Shown: positions 8,390-19,671, numbered from the stretch's first letter. The stretch is DNA of 64,000 bases from an uncultured Jannaschia sp. (GCF_947494025.1 NZ_CANLTQ010000001.1:496001-560000); one strand, 5' to 3'. Made by a program: numbers and translations. The notes: a model not told the origin generated them from the sequence alone.

Positions 8390-10069
8390 TTAATCCGCCG
8401 TCAGGCGCGTGATCAGGACCGAGACCTCGGGGCGCTTGCCGACTTCGTCCTGCGCGACCTTGCGGATCCCGCGCACGATCAGGTTCTCGAGCTTCTCGTC
8501 GTCGTCCGCCGTCCGCGTGTCTACGCGGGCGAGGATCCCGGCAAGGTGATCCTCCATCGTTTCGGCCAGCGGTGCGGCGCCGTTGCCCTGTCCAGGCAGG
8601 CCGCGCAGATCGACCCACGTGTCCTCGAGCACCTCGCCGTCGTCGTCGACCATGACGGCCACGACGACGTGACCGTTCAATGCCATTCGGATCCGGTCGC
8701 GGATCACCCCGTCGAACTGTCCCACAAGTGCCGCGCCGTCGAGATAGGTGCGGCCCGTCTCGACATGATCGACGACCTTCGGCGCGTTGCCCGACAGGTC
8801 CAGCATGGTCCCGTTCGGCGCGACGATTCCGGTCCGTCCGAGAGCCTTGGCGAGCTTCGCATGCTCTCGCAGGTGCCGGTGCTCGCCGTGCATGGGGATC
8901 ACCACCTGCGGATCGACCAGTTGATGGACCGTTTCCAGGTCCGGCCGGTTCGCATGGCCGGAGACGTGGTAGAAACCGTCATCGTCGGTCACCACGTCCA
9001 CGCCGAGCTCGGAGAGGTTGTTCATGATGATGCCGACGTCGCGCTCGTTGCCGGGGATCGTCTTCGACGAGAAAAGGAACGTGTCCCCCTCGCTGAGCTC
9101 GATGCCGAAATACTTGCCGCGCGACAGCTGCGCCGAGGCGGCCCGCCGCTCGCCCTGACTGCCGGTCACGATCAGCATCAGGTTCTCGCGCGGGATGTTC
9201 ACCGCGTCCTCAGGCGAGACGGTCTTCGGGAAGTCCGTGAGCAGACCCTCCTCCGTCGCGGCCTCCGTCATGCGGCGCATGGCCCGGCCCATCAGGCAGA
9301 CGGACCGTCCGGCCGCCGCCCCCGCCTCCGCGAGCGACTTCAGCCGCGCCACGTTGGAGGCGAAGGTCGTGGCGACGAACATGCCCGATGCCGCCTTGAC
9401 CAGCGGCTTCAGGTTCGGCGCGACCTCGGATTCGGAACGCCCGGGATGCTTCGAGAACACGTTGGTGGAATCGCAGACCAGGGCACGCACGCCAGGCCTC
9501 GCGGCCTCCGCCCAGAGGTCGGGGTCGAACGCCTCGCCCACGACGGGGGACCGATCGATCTTGAAGTCGCCGGTATGGATGATGCGGCCGGCCGGCGTGT
9601 CGACGACGAGGCCCGCGCTTTCGGGGATCGAGTGCGACACCGGCAGGAAGCCCACGCGGAAGGGGCCCGCCTCGATCATGGCCGGGAAGGTTTCCGCGGT
9701 CTTCACTACGTTCGGGTCCAGCCCCTTCTCCACCATCTTGCGTCGGGCGAGGTTGGCGGTGAAGCGGCGGGCATGGACCGGGACGCGGAGTTCGGGCCAC
9801 AGATGGCCGATGCCGCCGACATGGTCCTCGTGCCCGTGGGTGATGAAGATCGCCTCCAGCCGGTCGAGGTTCTCGCGCAGCCAGGCGATGTCGGGCAGGA
9901 TGACGTCGACGCCAGGGGTGGTATCCATGTCGGGGAAGGCGATGCCGAGATCGACGAGGATCAGCCGTTCCTGCCCTTCAGGTCCGTAGCCGTAGACATA
10001 GGCGTTCATTCCGATTTCACCGGCCCCGCCGAGGGGGAGATATATAAGCCGCTCGCGCTTGGCGCTCAT
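8390..10069 (-). CDS. rnj: ribonuclease J
   Basis: A 559-residue metallo-beta-lactamase/beta-CASP RNase with endonuclease and 5'-3' exonuclease activity in mRNA and rRNA processing. The metal-binding motif is HGHEDHVGG, followed by HSIPESAGL, HTGDFKID and, later, the beta-CASP motif VSGHANRPDL and MHGEHRHL. In alphaproteobacteria a single RNase J works beside RNase E and matures 23S rRNA 5' ends. Its ATG overlaps the coaX stop codon (ATGA at 10069-10066), implying translational coupling in the birA-coaX-rnj unit. Confidence 0.95.
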   Translation of the reverse strand: MSAKRERLIYLPLGGAGEIGMNAYVYGYGPEGQERLILVDLGIAFPDMDTTPGVDVILPDIAWLRENLDRLEAIFITHGHEDHVGGIGHLWPELRVPVHARRFTANLARRKMVEKGLDPNVVKTAETFPAMIEAGPFRVGFLPVSHSIPESAGLVVDTPAGRIIHTGDFKIDRSPVVGEAFDPDLWAEAARPGVRALVCDSTNVFSKHPGRSESEVAPNLKPLVKAASGMFVATTFASNVARLKSLAEAGAAAGRSVCLMGRAMRRMTEAATEEGLLTDFPKTVSPEDAVNIPRENLMLIVTGSQGERRAASAQLSRGKYFGIELSEGDTFLFSSKTIPGNERDVGIIMNNLSELGVDVVTDDDGFYHVSGHANRPDLETVHQLVDPQVVIPMHGEHRHLREHAKLAKALGRTGIVAPNGTMLDLSGNAPKVVDHVETGRTYLDGAALVGQFDGVIRDRIRMALNGHVVVAVMVDDDGEVLEDTWVDLRGLPGQGNGAAPLAETMEDHLAGILARVDTRTADDDEKLENLIVRGIRKVAQDEVGKRPEVSVLITRLTAD

Positions 10070-10839
10070 GCGTTTTCCTTGTTGTATCTGTGGATCACGG
10101 TCAGACCGTGCATCGTGAGGTCATCCTCGAAGGCATCGAAGAGCACTTCGGCCTGCTGGAAGAGCGGCGCAAGCCCTCCAGTGGCGATTACCTTCATCGG
10201 GCGATCACGTTCCGCGCGGATGCGCGCCGCGATCTCCTTGATGAGGCCGACATAGCCCCAGAACACCCCCGACTGCATGCAGGCGACGGTATTCGTGCCG
10301 ACGACGCGCTGCGGCTGGGTGATGTCGACGTGCGGAAGTGCCGCGGCCGCCATGTGCAGCGCCTCGAGCGAGAGGTTGGCGCCCGGCGCGATGACGCCGC
10401 CGACATAGGCGCCGTCGGTTTCAACCACGTCGAACGTCGTCGCGGTCCCGAAATCGACCACGATCAGATCGCCGCCGTGACGGTCGTAGCCCCCCACCGT
10501 GTTGACCAGCCGGTCGGGACCGACCTGCGTGCCGGCATCCACGCGGACATCGACGGGCAGCTTCGTTTCCGGCTTGCCCACGACGAGGGGTCGGGTGCCG
10601 AAATACCGGTCGCACAGGACGCGCAGGTTGAACACGACGCGCGGAACAGTGGACGACACTATGACGTCGGTGATCGACATCTCGATCCCGTTCAGCGCCA
10701 TAAGCGTGCGGAGCCAGGTGTAGTACTCGTCGGCCGTGCGCTGGTGCTGCGTGGCGCAGCGCCAGGAGGCGAGGAACCGCGCGCCGTCCCAGATGGCGAA
10801 GACGGTGTTGGTGTTGCCGCAATCGACGGTCAGGAGCAT
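10066..10839 (-). CDS. coaX: type III pantothenate kinase
   Basis: A 257-residue ASKHA-fold kinase that phosphorylates pantothenate, the first step of coenzyme A synthesis. Visible motifs: the phosphate-binding DCGNTNTVFAIWDG at the N-terminus, GPDRLVNTVGGY, DFGTATTFD, and the C-terminal VIATGGLAPLF. Type III kinases need a monovalent cation and are not feedback-inhibited by CoA. It overlaps birA upstream by 10 bases and rnj downstream by 4 bases, so the three are surely co-transcribed. Confidence 0.95.
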   Translation of the reverse strand: MLLTVDCGNTNTVFAIWDGARFLASWRCATQHQRTADEYYTWLRTLMALNGIEMSITDVIVSSTVPRVVFNLRVLCDRYFGTRPLVVGKPETKLPVDVRVDAGTQVGPDRLVNTVGGYDRHGGDLIVVDFGTATTFDVVETDGAYVGGVIAPGANLSLEALHMAAAALPHVDITQPQRVVGTNTVACMQSGVFWGYVGLIKEIAARIRAERDRPMKVIATGGLAPLFQQAEVLFDAFEDDLTMHGLTVIHRYNKENA

Positions 10840-11573
10840 GGCGCCTCGGCGAAGAAGATGTCGGCGGCGGCGATGCGGTGACGCGTCGGCCTCTGGGCGA
10901 GGATCAGGTGGCCCTCCACATCCACGTCCTCGAAGATGCCGGTTCGCGTCCGTGACATGGTGCGGGCGGTAACGGTCTGCCCCAGCCGGGCCGCGCGGGC
11001 GAGCCAGCCTGCGCGGATCGGCGCGAAGCCTTCCACGCGCAGTTCGGTCTCCCGGGCGGCATAGGCCGGTGCCAATGCGTCGAGCAGCTGTTCCGGTTCG
11101 ATGGCATGGCCTGCGGGGGCCAGGGCGGCCGGCGGCACGGCCCCCGGCTCAATCGCGCCCATGTCCGGCGCGGCGGCGAGATTCAGGCCGATGCCGACGA
11201 TCAGGCGGCCGGGCTCGGGACATTCGAGGAGGATGCCGGCGAGCTTCCCATCCCGAAAAAGCACGTCGTTCGGCCATTTGAGCGTGAGGTCGTCGACGCC
11301 GAGGACCGCGAGCGCATCGTGAAGCGCAAGCGCCGCGACGAAGCTTCGCAAGGCGATGCGGGCCGGCTCGTCGGCGAGCGTGTAGCCCAGCGAAGCGGCA
11401 AAGTTGCCCGGCGGCATCGCCCAGGCACGACCCCTTCGGCCGCGCGCGGCGGTCTGATGCCAAGCGAACAGCCATGTCGGTCGCGCGGGCCGACGCCGCG
11501 CGAGCTCCGCGGAGGTGCTGTCGGTTTCAGGCAGGACGACGCGGTCCACCCCCTCGGGCCAGGGGGCGGCCAT
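10830..11573 (-). CDS. birA: biotin--[acetyl-CoA-carboxylase] ligase
   Basis: A 247-residue biotin protein ligase that attaches biotin to the BCCP subunit of acetyl-CoA carboxylase. Motifs: TDSTSAELARR near the N-terminus, the biotinyl-AMP loop TAARGRRGRAW, LKWPNDVLF and GIGLNLAAAPD. It lacks the N-terminal DNA-binding domain of E. coli BirA, so it is a class I ligase without direct repressor function. Its ATG follows the nuoN stop codon without a spacer, so it sits at the end of the complex I operon. Confidence 0.94.
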   Translation of the reverse strand: MAAPWPEGVDRVVLPETDSTSAELARRRPARPTWLFAWHQTAARGRRGRAWAMPPGNFAASLGYTLADEPARIALRSFVAALALHDALAVLGVDDLTLKWPNDVLFRDGKLAGILLECPEPGRLIVGIGLNLAAAPDMGAIEPGAVPPAALAPAGHAIEPEQLLDALAPAYAARETELRVEGFAPIRAGWLARAARLGQTVTARTMSRTRTGIFEDVDVEGHLILAQRPTRHRIAAADIFFAEAPCS

Positions 11574-13004
11574 TTACCGGACCAGCGCGGCGGCGGCGTT
11601 CGCGGCGGCCGGTTCCAGCCCCAGCAGGTTCGGGAACAGCGCCAGCATCAGTACACCCGACGCGGCGAGCGCGACCATCTGGAAGACCGGCACCTCGTTG
11701 TCGAGCGGCGTCCCGCTCTCGCCGAAATACATGTAGTAGACGATACGCAGGTAGTAGAACGCGCCGATGACGGAGGCGATCATGCCGAGCACGGCGAGCC
11801 AGACGAGTCCCGCATCCACCGCCGCCTGCAGCACCGCGAACTTGGCGAAGAAGCCGAGCGTCGGGGGAATGCCGGCCAGGCTGAACATCAGCAGAAGCAG
11901 CGCAAGCGCCGCGCCGGGACGCGCCTTCGACAGTTGGTTCAGCGACGTGATGTCCGTGGTCTCGAGTCCGTCGCGCGTCATCGACAGGATGAAGGCGAAG
12001 GTGCCGATGTTCATCACGACGTAGATCGCCATGTAGAGGAGCATCGCCTCCACCCCGCCCGCGGTGCCGGCCGCGAGGCCCATCAACGCATACCCCATAT
12101 GGGCGATCGAGGAATAGGCCATCAGCCGCTTGATGTCGCGCTGACCGATGGCGGCGATGGAGCCCACGAACATCGACAGGAGCGACAGGAGCGCGATGAT
12201 CTGCTGCCAATCGCTGACGACGTTGCCAAAGGCGTCGTGCGTGACACGGGCGAACATGCAGATCGCGGCGACCTTGGGAGCCGTCGCCATGAAGGCGGTG
12301 ACCGGCGTCGGCGCGCCCTCGTAAACGTCGGGCGTCCACATGTGGAACGGTGCGGCGGAGACCTTGAACGCGAGGCCCGCCAGCATGAAGACGAGCCCGA
12401 AGAGAAGGCCGAGCGGAACGCTGCCGGACGCAGCGAGGATCACGGCGGAGAACTCGGTGGAGCCGGCATAGCCGTAGGTCAGCGAGATGCCGTAGAGCAG
12501 CAGCCCCGAGGACAGTGCGCCAAGGACGAAATACTTGAGCCCGGCCTCCGTCGATTTCACGTTGTCCCGCCGCAGGGAAGCCACGACGTACATCGACAGC
12601 GATTGCAGTTCCAGCCCCATGTAGAGCGTCAGCAGGTTGCCCGCCGAGACCATGACCATCATGCCGATGACGGCGAGCGTGATCAGCAGCGGATACTCGA
12701 ACTTCTCGAGCCCGAACCGGGCCATGTGGTCCTGCCCCATGATGAGCACGACGGCGGCGGACAGGAGGATCGTCACCTGCGCGAAGCGGCTGAACCCGTC
12801 CTTCACGATCATGGCGGAGAAACCGGTCCCGATCTCGGAGGAGACGCCGATCCAGAACGCGACCACGATGAAGACCGCAGCGGTCAGCCAGATAAGCAGC
12901 CGCGTCAGCGCGTCCTTGCCGGTATAGACGGCGGCGAGCAACGCGCCGAGCGCGTACACGGCAAGGACGATCTCGGGCAGGATGATGGTCAGATCAGCGC
13001 TCAT
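11574..13004 (-). CDS. nuoN: NADH-quinone oxidoreductase subunit N
   Basis: A 476-residue membrane protein with about 14 transmembrane helices, one of the three antiporter-like proton-pumping subunits of complex I. Recognisable are the Proton_antipo_M region ([23 protein letters not shown], in which the lysine is part of the proton channel) and [18 protein letters not shown]. It is the last of the fourteen nuo genes; the stop codon abuts the birA start codon. Separation from nuoM is 12 bases. Confidence 0.97.
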   Translation of the reverse strand: MSADLTIILPEIVLAVYALGALLAAVYTGKDALTRLLIWLTAAVFIVVAFWIGVSSEIGTGFSAMIVKDGFSRFAQVTILLSAAVVLIMGQDHMARFGLEKFEYPLLITLAVIGMMVMVSAGNLLTLYMGLELQSLSMYVVASLRRDNVKSTEAGLKYFVLGALSSGLLLYGISLTYGYAGSTEFSAVILAASGSVPLGLLFGLVFMLAGLAFKVSAAPFHMWTPDVYEGAPTPVTAFMATAPKVAAICMFARVTHDAFGNVVSDWQQIIALLSLLSMFVGSIAAIGQRDIKRLMAYSSIAHMGYALMGLAAGTAGGVEAMLLYMAIYVVMNIGTFAFILSMTRDGLETTDITSLNQLSKARPGAALALLLLMFSLAGIPPTLGFFAKFAVLQAAVDAGLVWLAVLGMIASVIGAFYYLRIVYYMYFGESGTPLDNEVPVFQMVALAASGVLMLALFPNLLGLEPAAANAAAALVR

Positions 13005-13016
13005 CGGCGGCCTCTC

Positions 13017-14564
13017 TCAATGTCCGGCATCCGCGACCGCGCGATCCAGAACCAGATCGGCGGTGGCGATGTCGTAAGTCTCGACAAGGTTGGCGACCGA
13101 GGGGCCGATGATGTCGGTGATCAGGCTCGGATACACGCCCAGCAGGATCGTGGCCACAACCAACGGCGCGAAGATCGCCCGCTCCCGCCCCGTCATGTCG
13201 GTGATCGAACGCAGGCTCTCCTTGATGAGGTCGCCGAAGACGACCCGGCGATAGAGCCAAAGCGCGTAGCAGGCCGAGAAGATCACCCCGGTCGTGGCGA
13301 CGAGGGCGACCCAGGTATTGACCTGGAAGACCCCCATCAGCGTCAGGAACTCGCCCACGAAACCCGATGTGCCCGGGAGGCCTACATTGGCGAGCGTGAA
13401 GAGCATGAAGACGAGCGCATAGGCCGGCATTCGGTTGACGAGGCCCCCATAGGCCGCGATCTCCCGCGTGTGCATCCGGTCGTAGATCACACCGACGCAG
13501 AGAAAGAGCGCGCCCGAGACGAAGCCGTGGCTGATCATCTGAAAGATGGCGCCGTCGATCCCCTGCTGATTGGCGGCGAAGATGCCCATCGTCACGAAGC
13601 CCATATGCGCCACGGAGGAATAGGCGATCAGCTTCTTCATGTCCTCCTGCATCATCGCGACGAGGGAGGTGTAGACGATGGCGATGGCCGAAAGCCACAG
13701 GACGAGCGACCCCATCACTTCGGAGCCGACGGGAAACATCGGCAACGAGAAACGAAGGAACCCGTAACCGCCCATCTTGAGGAGGATCGCGGCCAGCACG
13801 ACCGAGCCCGCCGTCGGCGCCTGGACGTGCGCGTCGGGCAGCCAGGTATGGACCGGCCACATCGGCATCTTGACCGCGAAGGACGCGAAGAAAGCCAGCC
13901 ACAAGAGCGTCTGCGCGCCGCCCACGACCTCGAGCCCGAGCACGTTCAGCGGCGCGTAGCTGAACTGGTGCGCGAGCAGCGTGGGGATGTCGGTCGTGCC
14001 CGCGTCGAGATACATCGCGATCATGGCGACAAGCATCAGAACGGAGCCGAGCAGCGTGTAGAGGAAGAACTTGAAGGATGCGTAGATCCGGTTCGCCCCG
14101 CCCCAGATGCCGATGATGAGGAACATCGGAATGAGGCCGGCCTCGAAGAACAGGTAGAACAGGATCAGGTCGAGGGCGCAGAACACGCCGATCATCAGCG
14201 ATTCCAGCACGAGGAGGGCTACCATGTAGTCCTTCACCCGTGTCGTCACATCCCAGCAGGAGGCGATGACGAGCGGCATCAGGAACGTCGTGAGCATCAC
14301 GAACAGCACCGAGATTCCGTCCACGCCCAGCTTGTATCGCAGTCCGAGGACCCAGTCCCGCTCCTCGACGAGCTGGAAGTCCGTGTTCGAGGCGTCGAAG
14401 CCCGACAGCACGAAGAGCGAGACGATGAAGGTGAAGGTCGTTGCGCCGAGCGCCAGCCACTTGGCGTTGCGCTGCGCGGCAGCGTCGTCACCGCGCAGGA
14501 ACAAGGCGAGGATCGCGGCGGCGATCATCGGCGTGAAGGTGACGATGGAGAGAAGGTTGTCCAT
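13017..14564 (-). CDS. nuoM: NADH-quinone oxidoreductase subunit M
   Basis: A 515-residue antiporter-like subunit of the complex I membrane arm. The conserved proton-channel segments are present: [23 protein letters not shown] with its lysine and histidine, and [19 protein letters not shown]. The extended hydrophilic loop after TM1 (around residues 40-90) matches alphaproteobacterial NuoM. It lies between nuoL and nuoN with 12-base spacers, as expected for a single transcript. Confidence 0.97.
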   Translation of the reverse strand: MDNLLSIVTFTPMIAAAILALFLRGDDAAAQRNAKWLALGATTFTFIVSLFVLSGFDASNTDFQLVEERDWVLGLRYKLGVDGISVLFVMLTTFLMPLVIASCWDVTTRVKDYMVALLVLESLMIGVFCALDLILFYLFFEAGLIPMFLIIGIWGGANRIYASFKFFLYTLLGSVLMLVAMIAMYLDAGTTDIPTLLAHQFSYAPLNVLGLEVVGGAQTLLWLAFFASFAVKMPMWPVHTWLPDAHVQAPTAGSVVLAAILLKMGGYGFLRFSLPMFPVGSEVMGSLVLWLSAIAIVYTSLVAMMQEDMKKLIAYSSVAHMGFVTMGIFAANQQGIDGAIFQMISHGFVSGALFLCVGVIYDRMHTREIAAYGGLVNRMPAYALVFMLFTLANVGLPGTSGFVGEFLTLMGVFQVNTWVALVATTGVIFSACYALWLYRRVVFGDLIKESLRSITDMTGRERAIFAPLVVATILLGVYPSLITDIIGPSVANLVETYDIATADLVLDRAVADAGH

Positions 14565-14576
14565 GACGTTCGGCCC

Positions 14577-16661
14577 TCAGTTTCCGGCGGCGATCGTCGT
14601 CCAGGTGATCAGGACGACGATCCCGATCACCATCGCGAAGGCATAGGTGAAGATGTAGCCGGATTGCGCCCGGTTGAGCGCGCGGGTGACGAACGGCACG
14701 ATCCCCATGGCGAGGCCGTTGATCGAGCCGTCGATCACGGTACCATCGCCGCGCTTCCACAGGAACGAGCCGATCCGCTTGGCCGGGCGCACGAAGATCG
14801 CATCGTAGATCTCGTCGAAGTACCATTTGTGGAACAGGAAGCGATGCAGCGGCGAAAGCGTCGCGGCCCATTGCGCGGGCATGCCCGGCTTCCGGATGTA
14901 GCCCAACCAGGCCACACCGAAACCGACGAGCATCGCGAGGAAGGGTGAGATCTTGACCCAGACCGGAACGTGGTGCGCATCGTCGATGATGGTGTTCCCG
15001 GCACCCATGTAGATGGCGCCCTCGCCCGGGACCGACATCGCGACGGGCTCGGATGTCTCCGCCTCGCCGAGCTCGGTGATGTCCGCGCCCGAGGCGTGCC
15101 CGCCGGTGCCGGCAGGCGCGGCAGCGTGGACCTCTCCACCCGATATGCCGAAGAACTCCTCGATGGCGTGGTGGTCGCCGAAGAAGCTGTTGTACCAGAT
15201 CATGCCTGCGAAGACCGAGCCGAGCGCCAGCACGCCGAGCGGAACCGTCATCACGGACGGACTCTCGTGGGCGTGCTCGTGCGTATGCTTGTCCCCCCGC
15301 GGGGCGCCATAGAAGGTCAAGAACATCAGCCGCCAGGAATAGAAGCTGGTGAACATAGCCGCGACCACAAGCGCCCAGAACGCGCCGGGCGCGCCGGCAT
15401 AGGCAACCTCGATCACCGCGTCCTTCGACAGAAAGCCCGCGAAGCCGATATGGGTGAGCGGGATGCCGACGCCGGTGATGGCGAGCGTGCCGATCATCAT
15501 CGCCCAGAACGTATAGGGGATCTTCTTCCGCAGACCGCCGTAGTTCCGCATGTCCTGCTCGTGATGCATCGCGTGGATGACGGAACCGGCGCCGAGAAAC
15601 AGCATCGCCTTGAAGAAGGCATGGGTGAAGAGGTGGAACATCGCCACCGAATAGGCACCGAGCCCGGCGGCCACGAACATGTAACCCAGCTGCGACATGG
15701 TAGAGTAGGCGATCACGCGCTTGATGTCGAATTGCACGAGCCCGATCGTCGCGGCCACGAAGGCGGTCGCCGCGCCGATCCCCACGACGAAAGTCATCGC
15801 CTCGGGCGCGAACTCCATCAGGGGCGACATGCGGCAGACGAGGAACACGCCGGCCGTCACCATCGTCGCGGCGTGGATCAGCGCCGAAACCGGGGTCGGG
15901 CCTTCCATCGCGTCGGGCAGCCAGGTGTGCAGGCCGAGTTGGGCCGACTTACCCATCGCGCCGACGAAAAGGAGGAAGGCCAGCAGGTTCGCCGCGTTCC
16001 AGTCGCGCCACAGGAAGTGGATCTGCGTTTCCGCGATCTCGGGCGTCATCGCGAAGATGTCGGAGAAATTGATCGAGTCGGTCAGGTAGAACAGCCCGAA
16101 GATGCCGAGCGCGAAGCCGAAATCGCCGACCCGGTTGACGATGAACGCCTTCATCGCGGCGCCCGAGGCCGACGGCTTGCGCCAGTAGAACCCGATCAGG
16201 AGATAGGAGGCGACGCCCACGCCTTCCCAGCCGAAGAACATCTGTAGCAGGTTGTCGGACGTCACCAGCGCCAGCATCGCGAAAGTGAAGAACGACAGGT
16301 AGGCGAAGAAGCGCGGCTTGTAGGTCTCGCCCTTCCGCCATTGCGGATCGTGATCCATGTAGCCGAAGCTGTAGAGGTGGACGAGCGACGACACCGTCGT
16401 CACCACGATCAGCATGATCGCCGTCAGCCGGTCGAGCCGGATCGACCAGTCGGTCAGGAGCGATCCGCTCTCGATCCAGCGCATGAGCGGGATGATGTGC
16501 GTCGCGCCGTCATGGGCGAAGAACACGATCCACGACAGGAACGCCGACAGGAACAAAAGCGCGGTCGCCGTGACCATCGCGGCCTTCTCGCCGAGGACGC
16601 GCCAGCCGAAACCACACAGGAGGCTGCCTAGAAGAGGCGCGAGGAGGATGATTGTGGTCAT
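14577..16661 (-). CDS. nuoL: NADH-quinone oxidoreductase subunit L
   Basis: A 694-residue, distal antiporter-like proton-pumping subunit of complex I. The quinone oxidoreductase core is clear: [57 protein letters not shown] and [14 protein letters not shown]. The C-terminus carries the long lateral helix region and final TM helix characteristic of NuoL. A histidine-rich insertion ([13 protein letters not shown], near residue 450) interrupts a loop. It is longer than the 613-residue E. coli protein, normal for this order. A 5-base gap separates it from nuoK. Confidence 0.97.
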   Translation of the reverse strand: MTTIILLAPLLGSLLCGFGWRVLGEKAAMVTATALLFLSAFLSWIVFFAHDGATHIIPLMRWIESGSLLTDWSIRLDRLTAIMLIVVTTVSSLVHLYSFGYMDHDPQWRKGETYKPRFFAYLSFFTFAMLALVTSDNLLQMFFGWEGVGVASYLLIGFYWRKPSASGAAMKAFIVNRVGDFGFALGIFGLFYLTDSINFSDIFAMTPEIAETQIHFLWRDWNAANLLAFLLFVGAMGKSAQLGLHTWLPDAMEGPTPVSALIHAATMVTAGVFLVCRMSPLMEFAPEAMTFVVGIGAATAFVAATIGLVQFDIKRVIAYSTMSQLGYMFVAAGLGAYSVAMFHLFTHAFFKAMLFLGAGSVIHAMHHEQDMRNYGGLRKKIPYTFWAMMIGTLAITGVGIPLTHIGFAGFLSKDAVIEVAYAGAPGAFWALVVAAMFTSFYSWRLMFLTFYGAPRGDKHTHEHAHESPSVMTVPLGVLALGSVFAGMIWYNSFFGDHHAIEEFFGISGGEVHAAAPAGTGGHASGADITELGEAETSEPVAMSVPGEGAIYMGAGNTIIDDAHHVPVWVKISPFLAMLVGFGVAWLGYIRKPGMPAQWAATLSPLHRFLFHKWYFDEIYDAIFVRPAKRIGSFLWKRGDGTVIDGSINGLAMGIVPFVTRALNRAQSGYIFTYAFAMVIGIVVLITWTTIAAGN

Positions 16662-16666
16662 GTCGC

Positions 16667-16972
16667 TCAGCCCTTCATCACGTTGACGTCTTCGACGTCG
16701 ATGGTGCCGCGATTGCGGAAGAAGCAGACGAGGATGGCAAGCCCGATCGCCGCTTCCGCGGCGGCGACGGTCAGGACGAACAGGGTGAAGACCTGTCCCG
16801 TCAGATCGCCGAGGAAGCCCGAGAAGGCGACGAAGTTGATGTTCACCGCGAGCAGCATGAGCTCGATCGACATCAGGATGATGATCACGTTCTTCCGGTT
16901 CAGGAAGATGCCGAAGATGCCGATCACGAAAAGCGCGGCGGCCACGGTCAGGTAGTGTTCAAGTCCGATCAT
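16667..16972 (-). CDS. nuoK: NADH-quinone oxidoreductase subunit K
   Basis: A 101-residue protein with three transmembrane helices. The two conserved buried glutamates lie in [11 protein letters not shown] and [11 protein letters not shown], which are part of the proton pathway of complex I. A strong GGAGGA site precedes the ATG at 16972. Upstream, a 64-base spacer and a tiny membrane ORF separate it from nuoJ. Confidence 0.97.
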   Translation of the reverse strand: MIGLEHYLTVAAALFVIGIFGIFLNRKNVIIILMSIELMLLAVNINFVAFSGFLGDLTGQVFTLFVLTVAAAEAAIGLAILVCFFRNRGTIDVEDVNVMKG

Positions 16973-17036
16973 CGTGTTCCTCCGGGGCGCGCGCGTCCGG
17001 CCGCCCCCTCGTGTTCGTGGTTCCGCGCCCGGAGGC

Positions 17037-17108
17037 TCAGAGGAAGCTGTAGCCGCCGATCAGAAGGACGATCAGGACGATAACGATGATGATGGTCGTC
17101 TGGGACAT
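17037..17108 (-). CDS. 23-residue membrane microprotein between nuoJ and nuoK
   Basis: The minus strand from ATG 17108-17106 to TGA 17039-17037 encodes [20 protein letters not shown] followed by three more residues (SFL): a single hydrophobic helix with a short polar N-terminus. The sequence AAGGAAG, overlapping the nuoJ stop codon, lies about 8 bases before the ATG, a believable ribosome site. It starts 13 bases after nuoJ and ends 64 bases before nuoK, so it would be co-transcribed with complex I. I cannot name a family. It might be an assembly or small accessory peptide, or a fortuitous ORF. Confidence 0.55.
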   Translation of the reverse strand: MSQTTIIIVIVLIVLLIGGYSFL

Positions 17109-17121
17109 TCCGGGGTCTTCC

Positions 17122-17736
17122 TTACAGGCCTTGGCCGGGTTTCACGTCGTGCGTCGTCATCGCCGTCGCCGGGTCGCGCCACATCTGATGCATCACGTTC
17201 TGGCGCTTGACGTCCTTGCGGTGGCGAAGCGTCAGCGCGATGGCGCCGATCATCGCGACGAGGAGAATCAGACCGGCGAGCTGGAACATCAGGAAGTAGC
17301 GGTCGTAGAGCACCAGGCCGAGCGCGGCGGTGTTGATCCCCTGCGGAACGGGAATCGCATGAAGCCCTTCGGCCACCACAACGCCCTCGGCCGCCTCCCA
17401 TACGCCATAGGCGATGGCGAGCTGCATCAGGAGCACGATGCCGATCAGGCCGGCGAGCGGGATATAGCGCGCCATCTCCGCCTTCAGCTCGGCGAAGTCG
17501 ATGTCGAGCATCATCACCACGAACAGGAACAAAACAGCGACCGCGCCCACGTAGACGATGACCAGAAGCATGGCGACGAACTCCGCACCGAGCAGCACGA
17601 AGAGGCCCGCCGTCGACAGGAAGCAGGCGATGAGCCAGAGCACCGAATGGACCGGATTGCGCGAGACGACCGTGAAGAGGCCGGAGCCCACGGTGACGAT
17701 CGCGAACAGGTAGAAGGCGAAGTCGAGAACGCTCAT
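17122..17736 (-). CDS. nuoJ: NADH-quinone oxidoreductase subunit J
   Basis: A 204-residue protein with five predicted membrane helices (ND6 homologue). Conserved segments [30 protein letters not shown] and [17 protein letters not shown], the latter containing the pi-bulge helix that couples quinone reduction to proton pumping. The start codon overlaps the stop of the upstream carboxymuconolactone-decarboxylase-like gene (ATGA, 17736-17733). Confidence 0.97.
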   Translation of the reverse strand: MSVLDFAFYLFAIVTVGSGLFTVVSRNPVHSVLWLIACFLSTAGLFVLLGAEFVAMLLVIVYVGAVAVLFLFVVMMLDIDFAELKAEMARYIPLAGLIGIVLLMQLAIAYGVWEAAEGVVVAEGLHAIPVPQGINTAALGLVLYDRYFLMFQLAGLILLVAMIGAIALTLRHRKDVKRQNVMHQMWRDPATAMTTHDVKPGQGL

Positions 17737-18131
17737 CCCTGGTCCTCCTCGAGCGCTTCGGTTGCGAGCGTCATCGCCTTGTTCATCGCCGGCAGCCCGC
17801 CGAACAGGCCCATCAGGCCGATCGTCTCGGCGATCTCCTGCTTGGTCGCGCCCTGCGCCTTGGCCTGACGGACGGTCAGACGCACCTGCGCCTCCGCCTG
17901 CGCGCCGAGGACGGTGAGGCCCGCGAGCGTGAGCAGCATCTTGGTCTTGGCGTCGAGCCCTTCGGGGTTCATTCCTTTTCCGGCGAACTGCTCCATCATG
18001 TCGCGCGGCATGGTCGGCCAGAGCTTCTCGAAGCCCTGCGGCGTGAAATGCTCGAGCGCGGGGTTCATCGTCCGCGCCATGTCCTGCATGTGCGTCATCC
18101 AGGTGGCGAAGGGGTTCTGCGGCTCGCTCAT
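17733..18131 (-). CDS. carboxymuconolactone decarboxylase-like protein in the nuo operon
   Basis: A 132-residue soluble protein whose C-terminal two thirds match the CMD/AhpD fold: [54 protein letters not shown]. The CxxC redox motif of AhpD is absent, so peroxidase activity is unlikely. Overlaps of 4 bases with nuoI upstream and nuoJ downstream tie it firmly to the complex I transcript. Such an insertion is seen in other Rhodobacterales nuo operons; its role in complex I is not known to me. Confidence 0.88.
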   Translation of the reverse strand: MSEPQNPFATWMTHMQDMARTMNPALEHFTPQGFEKLWPTMPRDMMEQFAGKGMNPEGLDAKTKMLLTLAGLTVLGAQAEAQVRLTVRQAKAQGATKQEIAETIGLMGLFGGLPAMNKAMTLATEALEEDQG

Positions 18132-18622
18132 CGGTAGGGCGCGTCCAGCTCGAGGTTCTTGGCCAGGATCGGCTCCCATCGTTCGCCGTTGTCGAGAAGC
18201 TTCTGCTTGTCGTAAATCAGCTCTTCCCGCGTCTCGGTGGAGAATTCCAGGTTCGGCCCCTCGACGATGGCGTCGACCGGGCAGGCCTCCTGACAGAAAC
18301 CGCAATAGATGCATTTCGTCATGTCGATGTCGTAGCGCGTCGTGCGGCGCGACCCGTCCTCGCGCGGCTCCGCGTCGATTGTGATGGCCTGCGCCGGGCA
18401 GATCGCCTCGCAGAGCTTGCAGGCGATGCAGCGTTCCTCGCCGTTCGGATAGCGGCGCAGCGCGTGCTCGCCGCGGAACCGCGGCGATTGCGGACCCCGC
18501 TCGTGCGGGTAGTTCAGCGTGGCCTTCGGCGCGAAGAAATATCGCAGCCCGATCTTCAGGCCCGACCACATGTCGGCCAGCAGGAAGTATTTGACCGAGC
18601 GGGTCCAGTCGATCTGCGTCAT
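18128..18622 (-). CDS. nuoI: NADH-quinone oxidoreductase subunit I
   Basis: A 164-residue protein carrying two 4Fe-4S clusters (N6a/N6b) in the peripheral arm: [16 protein letters not shown] and [16 protein letters not shown]. The N-terminus [23 protein letters not shown] is an amphipathic anchor, and [20 protein letters not shown] is the family block. The ATG at 18622 is chosen because it starts at the conserved N-terminus one base from the nuoH stop codon; the frame stays open upstream without homology. Confidence 0.97.
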   Translation of the reverse strand: MTQIDWTRSVKYFLLADMWSGLKIGLRYFFAPKATLNYPHERGPQSPRFRGEHALRRYPNGEERCIACKLCEAICPAQAITIDAEPREDGSRRTTRYDIDMTKCIYCGFCQEACPVDAIVEGPNLEFSTETREELIYDKQKLLDNGERWEPILAKNLELDAPYR

Positions 18623-18623
18623 G

Positions 18624-19661
18624 TCAGCCTCCGATGGCCCAGCGGGCCCAGAAGCCCCCGAGCACTTCGTAGCGTGCGAGGAATGCAACCACCACGACCC
18701 AGGCGAGCGAGAGCGGCAGGAACACCTTCCAGCCGATCCGCATGAGCTGGTCGTAGCGGAAGCGCGGGACGACGGCCTTCACCATCGCGAAGAGGAAGAA
18801 GAAGAACGCCATCTTCAGCACCATCCAGAACGCCCCGTCCGGAAGGAACGGCACCGGCGAGAGCCAGCCGCCGAAGAACAGCAGCGAGTTGACGGCGCAG
18901 AGGAGGAAGATGGCGATGTACTCGCCGGCCATGAAGAGCAGGAACGGCGTCGAGGAATACTCGACCTGATAGCCCGCGACGAGCTCCGATTCCGCCTCGG
19001 GCAGGTCGAACGGGGCGCGGTTCGTTTCGGCGAGGCACGAGATGAAGAACAGGAACACCATCGGGAAGTGCGGCAGCCAGTACCAGCCGAAGAAGCCCCA
19101 GCCGGTATCCTGCGCCCGCACGATGTCGCCGAAATTGAGCGAGCCCGTCGACAGGATGACGCCGATGATGATGAGGCCGATCGAGACTTCGTAGGAGATC
19201 ATCTGCGCCGCGGATCGCAGGGATCCCAGGAACGGGTATTTCGAGTTCGAGGCCCAGCCGCCCATGATCACGCCGTAGACCTCCAGCGAGGAGACGGCGA
19301 AGACGTAGAGGACGGCGACGTTGATATCCGCGAGAACCCAGCCGTCGGAGAACGGAATCACGGCCCAGGCCACCATCGCCAGCACGAAGGACAGAAGCGG
19401 CGCGAGCATGAACACGAAGCGGTCGGCGCCCGCCGGGATCACGATCTCCTTCAGGACGTATTTCAGCGCATCCGCGACCGACTGCAGCAGGCCCCAGGGG
19501 CCCACGACGTTCGGCCCGCGACGCATCTGCACCGCCGCCCAGACCTTGCGGTCGCCGTAGACGAGGAACAGCAGCGAGATCATCACGAAGGCCACGACGG
19601 CCATGCATTGCGCGAGGATCAGGAGCGTGATCCCGAAAGGTGAGGCCAGAAATTCCGCCAT
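18624..19661 (-). CDS. nuoH: NADH-quinone oxidoreductase subunit H
   Basis: A 345-residue membrane subunit (ND1 homologue) that forms the quinone-binding channel with NuoB and NuoD. The diagnostic segments are [23 protein letters not shown], the loop [24 protein letters not shown] and the C-terminal helices. About eight transmembrane helices are predicted. The start ATG at 19661 gives [10 protein letters not shown]; the preceding in-frame sequence does not resemble NuoH. Confidence 0.97.
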   Translation of the reverse strand: MAEFLASPFGITLLILAQCMAVVAFVMISLLFLVYGDRKVWAAVQMRRGPNVVGPWGLLQSVADALKYVLKEIVIPAGADRFVFMLAPLLSFVLAMVAWAVIPFSDGWVLADINVAVLYVFAVSSLEVYGVIMGGWASNSKYPFLGSLRSAAQMISYEVSIGLIIIGVILSTGSLNFGDIVRAQDTGWGFFGWYWLPHFPMVFLFFISCLAETNRAPFDLPEAESELVAGYQVEYSSTPFLLFMAGEYIAIFLLCAVNSLLFFGGWLSPVPFLPDGAFWMVLKMAFFFFLFAMVKAVVPRFRYDQLMRIGWKVFLPLSLAWVVVVAFLARYEVLGGFWARWAIGG

Positions 19662-19671
19662 TGTCACGTCC

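Noticed and set aside
11106-14948. Plus-strand frame of about 1,280 codons opposite birA, nuoN and nuoM
   Set aside because: Antisense to three certain genes, composed mostly of Arg, His, Asp, Gln and Glu; no ribosome site or domain.
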